NCBI RefSeq assembly: GCF_013402795.1
Contig: NZ_CP058595.1
Location: forward strand, 1,523,501 to 1,587,500
Direction: 5' to 3'
DNA: 64,000 bases
Source: Costertonia aggregata
GTDB lineage: Bacteria > Bacteroidota > Bacteroidia > Flavobacteriales > Flavobacteriaceae
The position numbers were made by a program, and so were the translations under genes. Shown here piece after piece: positions 53,599-62,240 of the stretch. Positions within the stretch are counted from its first letter, which is position 1, and each line of letters opens with the position of its first letter. The notes below the pieces were generated by a model. The model ran no database searches, was not told where the DNA came from, and saw nothing but the letters and a program-made list of their open reading frames with translations.

Positions 53599-54333
53599 AA
53601 CGATTCCCCGCTCTTTTTGAATGGTCTCATAGGCTTTTTGCACACGTTTGAACTTTTCTTCCGCTCCTTTTTTAATGGCTTCATCTTTGGTAATGACCTT
53701 GTCCGGATGGTATTTTTTTGCCATGGCCCGGTAGGCCTTTTTTACCTCATCATCACTGGCAGATTTTTCTATCTCCAAAATCTTATATGCCGTATCTGCA
53801 GATTTGATGAACATGGCCTTGATACTTTCAAAATCTCGAAACGAAACCCTTAAATACCCTGAAATTTCTTGTATCCTATTAATTTCAGCATTACTTACCG
53901 CTCCATCGGCCTGGGCAATGCCAAATAAAAAATGCAACAATTGCAAACGTACTTCGTAACGTGTGCGCTGGTTCAAAAAAGTACAGATACGTTGTGCGGA
54001 AATTTCCCTTTTTTTATTGATTTCGTTAAAGGTCCTAAAAATGGCGTTCGCCTTTTCTTTACCATAAGTGCTTACGAAATACTGTTGTACATAGTTCATT
54101 TCGCTTTTGCTTACCGTACCGTCAGCCTTTATAACCAGTGAGCACAGGGAGAGCAGATTCAATTCAAAATCGGCCGGGGTGACCTGTTGTCTTCCAATAT
54201 CCCTAAAAACGGTGGTAGGACCACCTCCGCTACTGTTCAGGTTGTCAATAAAACTTCCCAACAAAAACCCAACGATAGCTCCGGGAAACCTAAATATGAA
54301 ATATCCTAGAATGGCCGTGAACCATTTTACCAT
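53596..54333 (-). CDS. TerB-DnaJ (DjlA-like) membrane co-chaperone
   Basis: The 245-residue protein has a Gly-containing N-terminal TM segment ([20 protein letters not shown]). A TerB/DjlA helical domain (about 55-160, [20 protein letters not shown] and [18 protein letters not shown]) is followed by a C-terminal J domain (about 172-245) with the HPD motif in [11 protein letters not shown]. This is the DjlA layout; DjlA stimulates DnaK ATPase at the membrane. It has a TATCTTTG element just upstream. Confidence 0.92.
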   Translation of the reverse strand: MVKWFTAILGYFIFRFPGAIVGFLLGSFIDNLNSSGGGPTTVFRDIGRQQVTPADFELNLLSLCSLVIKADGTVSKSEMNYVQQYFVSTYGKEKANAIFRTFNEINKKREISAQRICTFLNQRTRYEVRLQLLHFLFGIAQADGAVSNAEINRIQEISGYLRVSFRDFESIKAMFIKSADTAYKILEIEKSASDDEVKKAYRAMAKKYHPDKVITKDEAIKKGAEEKFKRVQKAYETIQKERGIV

Positions 54334-54351
54334 AGCGTATCAAAATTTCGG

Positions 54352-54359
54352 CAAAGATA
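54352..54359 (-). promoter_or_regulatory. -7 element TATCTTTG (minus strand) of the TerB-DnaJ gene
   Basis: It is an exact TAnnTTTG match 19 bases before the start codon. Confidence 0.5.
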
Positions 54360-54460
54360 GGATTTTAGCCCCTAAAAATAGGGCTAAGGAAAAGTTAAGG
54401 CGTTTGTACTACCTAAGACAAATTTCTTACCTTTACAGGCCTAATGTAAAAAGAAAACAA

Positions 54461-54871
54461 ATGTATCCCGCAGAATTAGTAAAACCGATGAGAGATGACT
54501 TGGCCAATGCCGGGTTTGAAGAATTATATACAGCAGAAGCCGTTGAAAAGGCGATCAATCAAAAAGGGACTACCTTGGTGGTGGTAAATTCGGTCTGCGG
54601 TTGTGCCGCTGCCAATGCACGGCCTGCCGCCAAAATGAGTTTGCAGCACGCAAAAAAACCGGATCATGCCGTAACCGTTTTTGCAGGTGTAGATACCGAA
54701 GCGGTCAATGCCGCCAGAGGTTTAATGGTGCCGTTCCCTCCTTCGTCCCCCAGTATGGCCTTGTTCAAGGATGGGGAGTTGGTACATATGATAGAACGCC
54801 ATCACATTGAGGGCAGACCCGCTGAGTTAATCGCTGAGAACCTTATGGGTGCTTACGAGGAATTCTGTTAG
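54461..54871 (+). CDS. BrxA/BrxB family bacilliredoxin
   Basis: The 136-residue thioredoxin-like protein has the signature Cys46-Gly-Cys48 (NSVCGCAAANARPAAKMS), typical of YphP/YqiW bacilliredoxins. These remove bacillithiol (or another low-molecular thiol) from proteins. FPPSSPSMALFKDGELV and ERHHIEGRPAELIAENL complete the family pattern. The ATG at 54461 gives MYPAELVKPM, as in other members; the longer open frame upstream runs antisense through the TerB-DnaJ gene. A strong terminator follows. Confidence 0.95.
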   Translation: MYPAELVKPMRDDLANAGFEELYTAEAVEKAINQKGTTLVVVNSVCGCAAANARPAAKMSLQHAKKPDHAVTVFAGVDTEAVNAARGLMVPFPPSSPSMALFKDGELVHMIERHHIEGRPAELIAENLMGAYEEFC

Positions 54872-54905
54872 TGAAACCCTTTTGAGCTAAGAATACTGTT
54901 TGATC

Positions 54906-54948
54906 AAAGACCTGTTGGTTTTGAAAACCTCACAGGTCTTTTTATTTT
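54906..54948 (+). terminator. Rho-independent terminator after the bacilliredoxin gene
   Basis: AAAGACCTGT (54906-54915) pairs with ACAGGTCTTT (54932-54941), with an inner GGTTTT/AAAACC stem (54917-54922 / 54924-54929) and a T-rich tail TTTTTATTTTT. Confidence 0.93.
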
Positions 54949-54954
54949 TATACC

Positions 54955-55692
54955 ATGCAGAAGGTATTGGCCTATATACTTACTCCTTTTTTTTACATCG
55001 CTTTTGGACTGTGTCTGCTTATTTTTCATCCGGTTCAATGGTTTTGCCATAGGGTTTTCGGGTATTCGGCACACGGTAAAAGTGTGGCCCTGCTCAATTG
55101 GTGTCTAATGCGGTCCACGCATTTTTTGGGCACATGGTATTCCTTTAACAATCCCCATGAAATCCCAACGAACAGGCCCCTTATTATCGTGCTCAACCAT
55201 CAGAGCATGTACGATATTCCGCCAATAATCTGGCATATGCGCAGGCACCATCCTAAATTCGTGAGCAAGATAGAGTTGGGCAAGGGTATACCCAGTGTTT
55301 CATACAACTTAAGACATGGTGGCTCCGTTTTGATTGACAGAAAGGATAGTAAACAGGCCTTGACCGAAATTGCCAAGCTTGGCAGGTATATCGAAAAACA
55401 CAGCCGCAGTGCCGTTATTTTTCCCGAGGGTACGCGTAGCCGAACCGGCCATCCCAAAAAATTTCAGCCAACGGGATTGAAACTTTTGATGAAACAGGCA
55501 CCATCTGCCTTAATTGTACCTATCAGTATAAATAATTCATGGAAGATGCTGCGGTATGGAAAATTCCCGAACGGTGTAGGTTCGCACATTACCTTTGATG
55601 TGCACGAGCCTATTGAAAATACAGGAGATTTGGATATTCTTGTGGCAAAAACAGAAAAAACCATCAACTCAGGCATACATTCTTTCGCATGA
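54955..55692 (+). CDS. plsC: 1-acyl-sn-glycerol-3-phosphate acyltransferase
   Basis: The 245-residue membrane enzyme makes phosphatidic acid from lysophosphatidate. The catalytic HX4D motif is His82...Asp87 (NHQSMYDIP), the substrate motif is FPEGTRSR at 156-163, and an N-terminal TM helix (YIAFGLCLLIFHP) anchors it. It begins just after the bacilliredoxin terminator and overlaps the HD gene by ATGA, so the two are translationally coupled. Confidence 0.92.
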   Translation: MQKVLAYILTPFFYIAFGLCLLIFHPVQWFCHRVFGYSAHGKSVALLNWCLMRSTHFLGTWYSFNNPHEIPTNRPLIIVLNHQSMYDIPPIIWHMRRHHPKFVSKIELGKGIPSVSYNLRHGGSVLIDRKDSKQALTEIAKLGRYIEKHSRSAVIFPEGTRSRTGHPKKFQPTGLKLLMKQAPSALIVPISINNSWKMLRYGKFPNGVGSHITFDVHEPIENTGDLDILVAKTEKTINSGIHSFA

Positions 55693-56348
55693 CGGATTCC
55701 GAAATCGTAGAGCAGACCATTGCATTTGTAAAGGAAACCTTATCAGGAGCCGAAGGCGGTCACGATTGGTTTCATATTCAACGTGTTTTCAAAAATACCT
55801 TACTCATAGCCAAAGATGAAAAAGTAGATATACTGGTCGTGAGTCTTGGAGCTTTACTGCACGATATCGCCGATGCCAAATTTTATGATGGTGATGAAAC
55901 CGTAGGACCTAAAATGGCCAAAGAGTTCTTGAACGATCTAAATGTACATCATTCAACCATTGACCATGTTGTAAAAATCATCGAAAGTATTTCATTTAAA
56001 AATTCGCTGGATACCAAAGCAAAAAAGTTTCGTTCCAAAGAACTAGAAGTAGTCCAAGATGCCGACCGTTTAGATGCCATGGGGGCCATTGGTATTGCAA
56101 GGGCCTTCAACTATGGCGGATTTAAAAATAGGGCATTGTACCATCCCGAAATACCGCCAAACCTCAAAATGAGCAAGGAAACCTACAAAAAATCCAATTC
56201 GCCCACTATCAATCATTTTTACGAGAAGCTGCTTCTTTTAAAAGACAAAATGAACACAGCTACCGGAAAAAAAATTGCTGAACAAAGACATCAATTTATG
56301 CTGGATTATCTAGAGCAGTTTTACGGGGAATGGAACGGCAATCTATAA
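55689..56348 (+). CDS. HD domain phosphohydrolase
   Basis: The 219-residue protein has the YedJ-like HD layout: HDWFHIQRV (His25-Asp26, His30), LGALLHDIADAKF (His58-Asp59) and VVQDADRLDAMGAIGIAR near 120-137. These supply the metal ligands. The family includes uncharacterised nucleotide phosphohydrolases. Its start lies within the plsC stop (ATGA). Confidence 0.9.
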   Translation: MTDSEIVEQTIAFVKETLSGAEGGHDWFHIQRVFKNTLLIAKDEKVDILVVSLGALLHDIADAKFYDGDETVGPKMAKEFLNDLNVHHSTIDHVVKIIESISFKNSLDTKAKKFRSKELEVVQDADRLDAMGAIGIARAFNYGGFKNRALYHPEIPPNLKMSKETYKKSNSPTINHFYEKLLLLKDKMNTATGKKIAEQRHQFMLDYLEQFYGEWNGNL

Positions 56349-56353
56349 AACCA

Positions 56354-57754
56354 TTAGGTACTCTTTTTAGGCAATTCTCGGGTCAACCATCCTCTTCTAC
56401 TTGCTGTAGCAATCGCATACGGTGTTATCCAAAACAGTCCAAAAGTATATAAAATACTATAGGAATACGCCCAAAAGGACTCCGTTAGGTTGTTATACCT
56501 TTTCGCATAGAACAGCACCGGGAACGTTGTCAATATCAATATGCTAAGAAGTGTTGAACTTAAAAACAATAACGGATGCGTCAAAACAAAGAACAACATA
56601 AACAGTAAAAAGGGATAGCTCATAATTATTTTTGAGAATTGGCTAACAAATAGGAGTCTTGTACCCATCTTGGAGCCTTCCCTAAAATTATTGAAAACAT
56701 ACTTAGACATTTGAATGTTCTCACGAACATTGCTTCTGCCCCACCTGATGAACATTTTGTAAAGGCCCTTATATTTTTCGGGTACGTTGGTATAGGCATA
56801 TGCATTTCTCTGGAACAATACATGATATCCCTGTTTTAGGATCATATTGGTCATGGCCCTATCTTCACCAATATCGGAAGGTTGGCCCATAAAGGTCTGG
56901 TTTATCCAATCGGGAAGACAAGCAAAGACCGCAGAACTGCGATAGGCCGCCAAAGCTCCGGGAGTACAAAGAACCGAGTTTAGGTTGCTTTCCGCAGAAC
57001 GCACAAACTCAAAGCTCAGCACAAAACTGATGTCCAACATTTTGGGAAGTAAGGCCTCCTCATTGTTCAATACACGAATGTTGCCGGCTACCGCGCCACA
57101 TTTTTTATTTGTGATGAAAGGGCTTACCAAATTACGCAACGTATCCGACTTTACGATGGAGTCACTGTCTACGGTAACGAAGATTTCTCCCTTTCCTTCA
57201 TTGAAACCGCGATATAGCGCATGGCGTTTCCCCATGTTTTTGGGCTGTTGGTATATCGCCAGTTTTTTCCCAAGCGCTTTTTTGGCTTCTTGCATCCAAT
57301 ACCAGGTGTCGTCTTTACTCCCATCGTCTATCGCCAACAATTGTAACTTTTTCATGGGAAAATCACTTTCGGCCAAGCTCATTAATGTACTCCATACCTG
57401 CTTTCCTTCATTATAGGCCGGTACGATTACCGTACAGGTAGGCAGTTCTTCATCGGTGACCGATTTTATGGGTCTGTACTTGATATATTGATAGAGGGTA
57501 TAGATAAAAAATCCTACTTTGAATATAAATAGGCTTATCGCTACGATCATAAAGGCCAAACCTAAAGTTGAACCGGCCCTTTCTGCATGAAATCGTTCAA
57601 AATCACTATGTAATATGTAAAATAGGTAGGATGCGCCAATCATGAGTACGAACGTAATCCCCATAACAAAAACGCCCCAAGCGTTGGCCGTATTAAAGAA
57701 TGTTGTTATTTGGTTTTTGAAATTTCGAATTGAATTCATAAAAGTTCTTTGCAT
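56354..57754 (-). CDS. Membrane glycosyltransferase family 2 (HAS/IcaA-like)
   Basis: With the ATG at 57754 the protein has 466 residues. ATG 57808 is an alternative; I prefer 57754 for its A-rich upstream context. Two TM helices precede the GT2 domain (CTVIVPAYNEG, LLAIDDGSKDDT near 140-150, VTVDSDS near 194-200, GEDRAMT near 296-302). The QxxRW site reads MFIRWGRS, with Met in place of Gln. Several TM helices follow (FLLFMLFFVLTHPLLFLSS). This is the topology of processive polysaccharide synthases such as hyaluronan or poly-GlcNAc synthase. The polymer is unknown and no partner genes are visible. Confidence 0.87.
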   Translation of the reverse strand: MQRTFMNSIRNFKNQITTFFNTANAWGVFVMGITFVLMIGASYLFYILHSDFERFHAERAGSTLGLAFMIVAISLFIFKVGFFIYTLYQYIKYRPIKSVTDEELPTCTVIVPAYNEGKQVWSTLMSLAESDFPMKKLQLLAIDDGSKDDTWYWMQEAKKALGKKLAIYQQPKNMGKRHALYRGFNEGKGEIFVTVDSDSIVKSDTLRNLVSPFITNKKCGAVAGNIRVLNNEEALLPKMLDISFVLSFEFVRSAESNLNSVLCTPGALAAYRSSAVFACLPDWINQTFMGQPSDIGEDRAMTNMILKQGYHVLFQRNAYAYTNVPEKYKGLYKMFIRWGRSNVRENIQMSKYVFNNFREGSKMGTRLLFVSQFSKIIMSYPFLLFMLFFVLTHPLLFLSSTLLSILILTTFPVLFYAKRYNNLTESFWAYSYSILYTFGLFWITPYAIATASRRGWLTRELPKKST

Positions 57755-57902
57755 TTTCTTGTTCTCTTGATACTCTACTATTGTATGTTTTTTCGTTAAA
57801 GCAAACATGTATACGCAAACATTATCCGTTTGAATTTTATTTAAATGAATTTTAAGAAACCCTAAGAAATAATTAACTCCGATTTGCCTCACGAGGGAGG
57901 AT

Positions 57903-58976
57903 CTAGAACAATTTCATTTGTCCGTTTTTATAAATGTCATGTAGATCGGTTCGCAATTTTGGAAAGGTTTTGCCCCTAAAATAAGTATGTCTCGCCAATT
58001 TGACCAAATCATGTATTTGAGTAGCAATTTTGCCTTCGCCCCTATTTCTGACCCCAAATCTGCTATCGTTCAAAGTCCCTCCATGACATTCTTGAATTTG
58101 ATGCAAAACCTTGTCCGCTTTATCCGGTAATGTCTTTCGTATCCAATCTGTGAATATCGCTCCAATGGCACCGTTCAAACGCACTACCGTAAAGGCAAAG
58201 GAAGTGGCACCATGTTCCGAGACCGCTTTGGCCAAGTTCATTATCTCATGGCTATTGATTCCCGGTATGATAGGGGCCAACATGGCATTGACCGGAATAT
58301 TGTTTTCCGATAAAACCCGAATGGTCTCCAAACGCTTTTTAATGGTCGTGGTCCTTGGCTCCAAAATTCTTCTGGTTGCCTCGGAAAGTGAGGTAACCGA
58401 TATGTTTACGGCGACCAATTGGTGCTGGGCCAATTGTTTTAAAATGTCCAAGTCGCGTAGTATCAATGCATTTTTGGTTATGACCCCTACAGGATGCCGA
58501 TATTTTAAAAAAACTTCCAAACAGGCACGGGTAATCATGAACTTTTTTTCCGCGGGTTGGTAACAATCCGTATTTCCGGATAAAACAATGGTGCAGGCTT
58601 TCCAGTTTTTACTTTTTAGCTGAGCTTCCAACAACCGCGGTGCATCCTTTTTGACCAAAATCCTACGTTCAAAATCAAGCCCTGCACTATAGCCCCAATA
58701 CTCGTGCGTATTTCTAGCATAGCAGTAAATGCATCCATGTTCGCAACCTTGATAGGTATTCATTGAAAACATCATTCCAACATCGGGACTGGTCACTTTA
58801 TTTACAATGGTCTTGGGAAAAACTGAAATATACTGTGTTTTGTTGTTATCTGCTTCTTCGCCTTCGATACGGCAAAACTCCAAGAAATCATCCCGTGTTT
58901 CGTAGATATGTTTTAAAAAAGCATTAGGTGTGTTCTGTTGAGCCCCTCTACCTTTTATCGCTTTGTTTAATTTCAT
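57903..58976 (-). CDS. PA0069/Rv2578c family radical SAM protein
   Basis: The 357-residue protein has the 4Fe-4S motif Cys78-x3-Cys82-x2-Cys85 (YQGCEHGCIYCYARNTHEY), characteristic of spore-photoproduct-lyase-like radical SAM proteins of this family. Further blocks are LSGNTDCYQPAEKKF and VNISVTSLSEATRRILEPR. Its substrate is not known. The next minus-strand gene begins about 150 bases on. Confidence 0.93.
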   Translation of the reverse strand: MKLNKAIKGRGAQQNTPNAFLKHIYETRDDFLEFCRIEGEEADNNKTQYISVFPKTIVNKVTSPDVGMMFSMNTYQGCEHGCIYCYARNTHEYWGYSAGLDFERRILVKKDAPRLLEAQLKSKNWKACTIVLSGNTDCYQPAEKKFMITRACLEVFLKYRHPVGVITKNALILRDLDILKQLAQHQLVAVNISVTSLSEATRRILEPRTTTIKKRLETIRVLSENNIPVNAMLAPIIPGINSHEIMNLAKAVSEHGATSFAFTVVRLNGAIGAIFTDWIRKTLPDKADKVLHQIQECHGGTLNDSRFGVRNRGEGKIATQIHDLVKLARHTYFRGKTFPKLRTDLHDIYKNGQMKLF

Positions 58977-58992
58977 TTTATTGGATTTATTC

Positions 58993-59000
58993 CAAATTTA
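58993..59000 (-). promoter_or_regulatory. -7 element TAAATTTG (minus strand) of the radical SAM gene
   Basis: It is an exact TAnnTTTG match 17 bases before the start codon. Confidence 0.5.
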
Positions 59001-59176
59001 TGGAAATAATCCATTTATATTATTTCAAAATAGTTAATTAACAAAGAAACCGATTGGTAGGAAAATAACTATTTCTTAATCTCTCGTTCATAGGTGTTTT
59101 TTAAATATTTGATGCGCTGTACTATAAGGCACTTCACATTTAAAATCGCTAACTTTAAAAAGCAAATAAGTTCAAC

Positions 59177-61669
59177 ATGAATTTTTCTATATACACCAAA
59201 AACCTTTACGTCCATACGCTGTTCTTGTTCTTTTTTTGTGGTTCCCCGTATTCAATGGGAAGAACGACCAACGATTGCGGATATGGGAATCCCAACTATA
59301 CGAGCGTGGAATATATTTCACCGGAAAAGATATATGTGCACTGCGACAAATCCAACTATGTCGCAGAAGAAAATATTCGTTTCAAGGTGTACTTGGTCAA
59401 TTCGGGCACCAATACGCTTGGTACCAATAGCGGGGTAGCCTATATAGACATTATAGACCCGCTCAATAAAATAACCGATACCAAAATAGTCAGGATTACA
59501 GACGGTACGGGCCACGGTACAATACCCTTACCATTTGATGTACCCGAAGGCCGCTATATATTAAGGGCCTACACGAACCACATGCGAAACTTCGGCCGTT
59601 CATCTTTTTTCGAGAAAGCTGTTTATGTCCGTGCAAAGTTCTCCACCACCAAAATATCATCCTACATGAACATGGATACCCCCAAAGCATCGGAACTGGA
59701 AGCGAGGTTCTGTCCCGAAGGCGGGCAGCTGGTCTCGGGCTTCAACAACAAAATAGGCTTCAAGGTCTTTGGAAAAAATGGAAAGGGTGTTGATGTCAAA
59801 GGTCAAATAATAGATGGCAAAGGCAATAAAGTCACCGAGTTCTCCACCTCAAAATTTGGCAGGGGACAATTTTATTTTTTGCCCAAGAGCGGGAAAAGCT
59901 ATTCCGCAAAAATAGATCATGACGGCAACACGGTCTACTTTGACCTCCCCGCCACTATCGATAAGGGAGTGGCCATGCGAATTGTCGAAGTGCGGGAGCA
60001 TTATCGGGCAAATATAGAATCATCGCTACAAAAGGGCATAAACCAATACTCTTTTGTCGGAAAACAAAGGAACGGTGAGGTTTTCAGTTCAAAAATCATG
60101 GGCACTACCGCCAATGCGGTGATAGAAATCCCGAAGCGGGTATTGGAAACGGGCATTGTCAAATTCGAGCTCAGGAACACGCGTAACGAAATCGTTTGTG
60201 AGAGGATGGTCTTTCGCGAGAAGCAAGAAACAGAAAGCTTACAGTTGGATGTTACCGAAGACGGTACCGGAAAAAAGGTACTGGTCAATTTGGTTTCCCC
60301 TTCGCATAACGCCCCAAGGGAAAGGAATGTGCACGCATCGGTCTCGATAATAAAAGGGCAAGGGCAAAACGTGCCCTGGGAGGCACCGGGAATCGAAACA
60401 TACCTTCTATTGACTTCGGAAGTTATCGGCCCCCTTGAAAATCCCGGACATTATTTGGACCCCAGTACACCCGACCGTAAGAAAGATATGGATATCCTGA
60501 TGTTGACCGAAGCGTGGAAAGATTACCATGCCCTGAACGGAACAACGGACCTAACCGACCCGGAATTCGACTATGAAACGGGAATACGGTTGAGCGGTAC
60601 GATTAAAAGCGCCTACAATAGGAAGATACCGGCCGTAGCAAAAGTATCGCTATCCTACAAGAGCGGGGAAACCATGGGCTTCGACGAGACCGTTTCCGAT
60701 GCCAAAGGCAGGTTCGTGTTCAGAAACCTGGATTTCCCCGATACTACCTCTGTTATGCTACAGGCCCTGAACATTTCTTCGGAGAACGAAACATCCAAGG
60801 GCGATTCGGACTATCACATTGAAATGCACGGTTTTTCACCACCGGACGTGTCGTATCTGAAAGAGCCATATGAAAAAAAGGGTGTCGCCTACCATGGGAG
60901 AACCAAAAGGTTCAACCTTGTAAACGACTCCCTGTATGAAGTGGATGGGGACGTGATCGCACTGGAGGGCGTTGATGTAGCGTCGAAACGGGTACGGGAA
61001 GAAAAAAGGGACTATTCCAAAAAAAGGATATTATACAAACAGGCCTCCCAGACCCTGGATCTTAAAGACTACCCCGAATTGGGTTTTATGGACATGTTAC
61101 AGGTTCTACAGAACAGAGTGCCAGGTCTTTCGGTTAGAGGTTTCCATGTTTATTTAAGGGGTCCTTCCAGTCTTAATGAAGGTAGCAATGCAAGCCCGGA
61201 AGGCTATGGGTCGGCTTTAATTCTATTGGACGGTACACCGGTAAGTGGAAGTATTTTAGGTGAAATATTAACATCCGCCGTAGACTTTATAGATATCCTC
61301 AAAGGCCCTAGGGCGGCGATATACGGTTCCAGGGCGGCGAACGGGGTAATAGCCATTTATACCAAATCGGGCAACGACGGCACCGGTACATCCAGCGTTC
61401 CCTCCAAAGGCTCCAACGTTACGTTCGTGCACCCGGGGTTCCGGTCAACGGCCCCCGCAAAACCGCAAAGCGCAAGTACCGGCAGTTTCAAAGGTGACGG
61501 TTCCGCAACCGTGCTTTGGCAACCCGCTTTGACATTTGGGAAGGGCGGGAAAGCTGAAATTTCGCTCGATGGCATCACTAAAGAACCCGGTAGGTACAGC
61601 ATAACTATCCAAGGGATCACTTCGGGAGGCACCCCCTTGAACTTGGCCAAAACACATATCGTAGACTAG
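59177..61669 (+). CDS. Exported MG2/TonB-plug protein without a beta-barrel
   Basis: The 830-residue protein starts with a signal-like segment (LYVHTLFLFFFCGSPYSMG). An alpha-2-macroglobulin MG2-like domain follows (about 45-140: PEKIYVHCDKSNYVAEENI, GRYILRAYTNHMRNFG), then several beta domains, a carboxypeptidase-regulatory-like fold (about 470-535: GTIKSAYNRKIPAVAKVSLS) and a TonB plug (about 625-735: LLDGTPVSG, GPRAAIYGSRAANGVIAIYT). The C-terminal ~95 residues hold a low-complexity Gly/Ser/Thr/Pro linker and one more beta domain, not a barrel. It cannot itself be a TonB receptor; it may bind or cap another outer-membrane protein. Confidence 0.85.
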   Translation: MNFSIYTKNLYVHTLFLFFFCGSPYSMGRTTNDCGYGNPNYTSVEYISPEKIYVHCDKSNYVAEENIRFKVYLVNSGTNTLGTNSGVAYIDIIDPLNKITDTKIVRITDGTGHGTIPLPFDVPEGRYILRAYTNHMRNFGRSSFFEKAVYVRAKFSTTKISSYMNMDTPKASELEARFCPEGGQLVSGFNNKIGFKVFGKNGKGVDVKGQIIDGKGNKVTEFSTSKFGRGQFYFLPKSGKSYSAKIDHDGNTVYFDLPATIDKGVAMRIVEVREHYRANIESSLQKGINQYSFVGKQRNGEVFSSKIMGTTANAVIEIPKRVLETGIVKFELRNTRNEIVCERMVFREKQETESLQLDVTEDGTGKKVLVNLVSPSHNAPRERNVHASVSIIKGQGQNVPWEAPGIETYLLLTSEVIGPLENPGHYLDPSTPDRKKDMDILMLTEAWKDYHALNGTTDLTDPEFDYETGIRLSGTIKSAYNRKIPAVAKVSLSYKSGETMGFDETVSDAKGRFVFRNLDFPDTTSVMLQALNISSENETSKGDSDYHIEMHGFSPPDVSYLKEPYEKKGVAYHGRTKRFNLVNDSLYEVDGDVIALEGVDVASKRVREEKRDYSKKRILYKQASQTLDLKDYPELGFMDMLQVLQNRVPGLSVRGFHVYLRGPSSLNEGSNASPEGYGSALILLDGTPVSGSILGEILTSAVDFIDILKGPRAAIYGSRAANGVIAIYTKSGNDGTGTSSVPSKGSNVTFVHPGFRSTAPAKPQSASTGSFKGDGSATVLWQPALTFGKGGKAEISLDGITKEPGRYSITIQGITSGGTPLNLAKTHIVD

Positions 61670-61751
61670 CGCCGTATACTCCGTGTACCAGTGTGGATTG
61701 TATTGAAAAAATTAACCGTAATATAGATGAACATCCACAATAATGATTGCA

Positions 61752-62180
61752 TTACGGTCTTTCTAGTACCATGATTTTAGAATCGGGATGCGCTAAATAT
61801 AGTTTTCCATTTGATTCAAAATCGATTTTTAACTTGGGGGAGACTTGAGAAGTCCCTTCGATGTTTAGTATAAATCCAAAAAAAGACGCTCCATAAGGGC
61901 CTTCTACCGCAAGTGTAGAAAACACTCCTGAAACAGAGAGGCTTCCATCCTCTACGGAATAATTGCCACCATAGCTGTTTGTCGGCGTGCTTCCGCCAAA
62001 CCCTCCATTTTTATCAAAAGTGATTCTGATTATTTGGTTTTCTGGAGCACCAGTTCCATTGATTTCGACAACATGCCATTCTCCCAGAATTCTCGATTGG
62101 TTAAAAAAATCTGGGACAGTACCGGTATCGCAACCCATCAGAATCACGAAAAAAAGGGGCAGACCAATATATTTTCCCAT
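61752..62180 (-). CDS. Small lipoprotein, lipocalin/META-like
   Basis: The 142-residue product starts MGKYIGLPLFFVILMGCD, with lipobox Cys at 17. The body begins LGEWHVVEINGTGAPENQI, followed by ITFDKNGGFGGSTPTNSYGG and short strands, which resembles the META/HslJ or lipocalin-like secreted domains of Bacteroidota. No specific function. I start at the ATG seven codons into the open frame because the signal peptide begins there. Confidence 0.75.
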   Translation of the reverse strand: MGKYIGLPLFFVILMGCDTGTVPDFFNQSRILGEWHVVEINGTGAPENQIIRITFDKNGGFGGSTPTNSYGGNYSVEDGSLSVSGVFSTLAVEGPYGASFFGFILNIEGTSQVSPKLKIDFESNGKLYLAHPDSKIMVLERP

Positions 62181-62240
62181 TATAGATAAGTGATTATACA
62201 TTTATAAGATGGGAAAAAAGTGAAGTGTTGCGTTCGGTGT

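Noticed and set aside
54107-54460. N-terminal extension of the bacilliredoxin
   Set aside because: It lies antisense to the TerB-DnaJ gene and family members start at MYPAEL.
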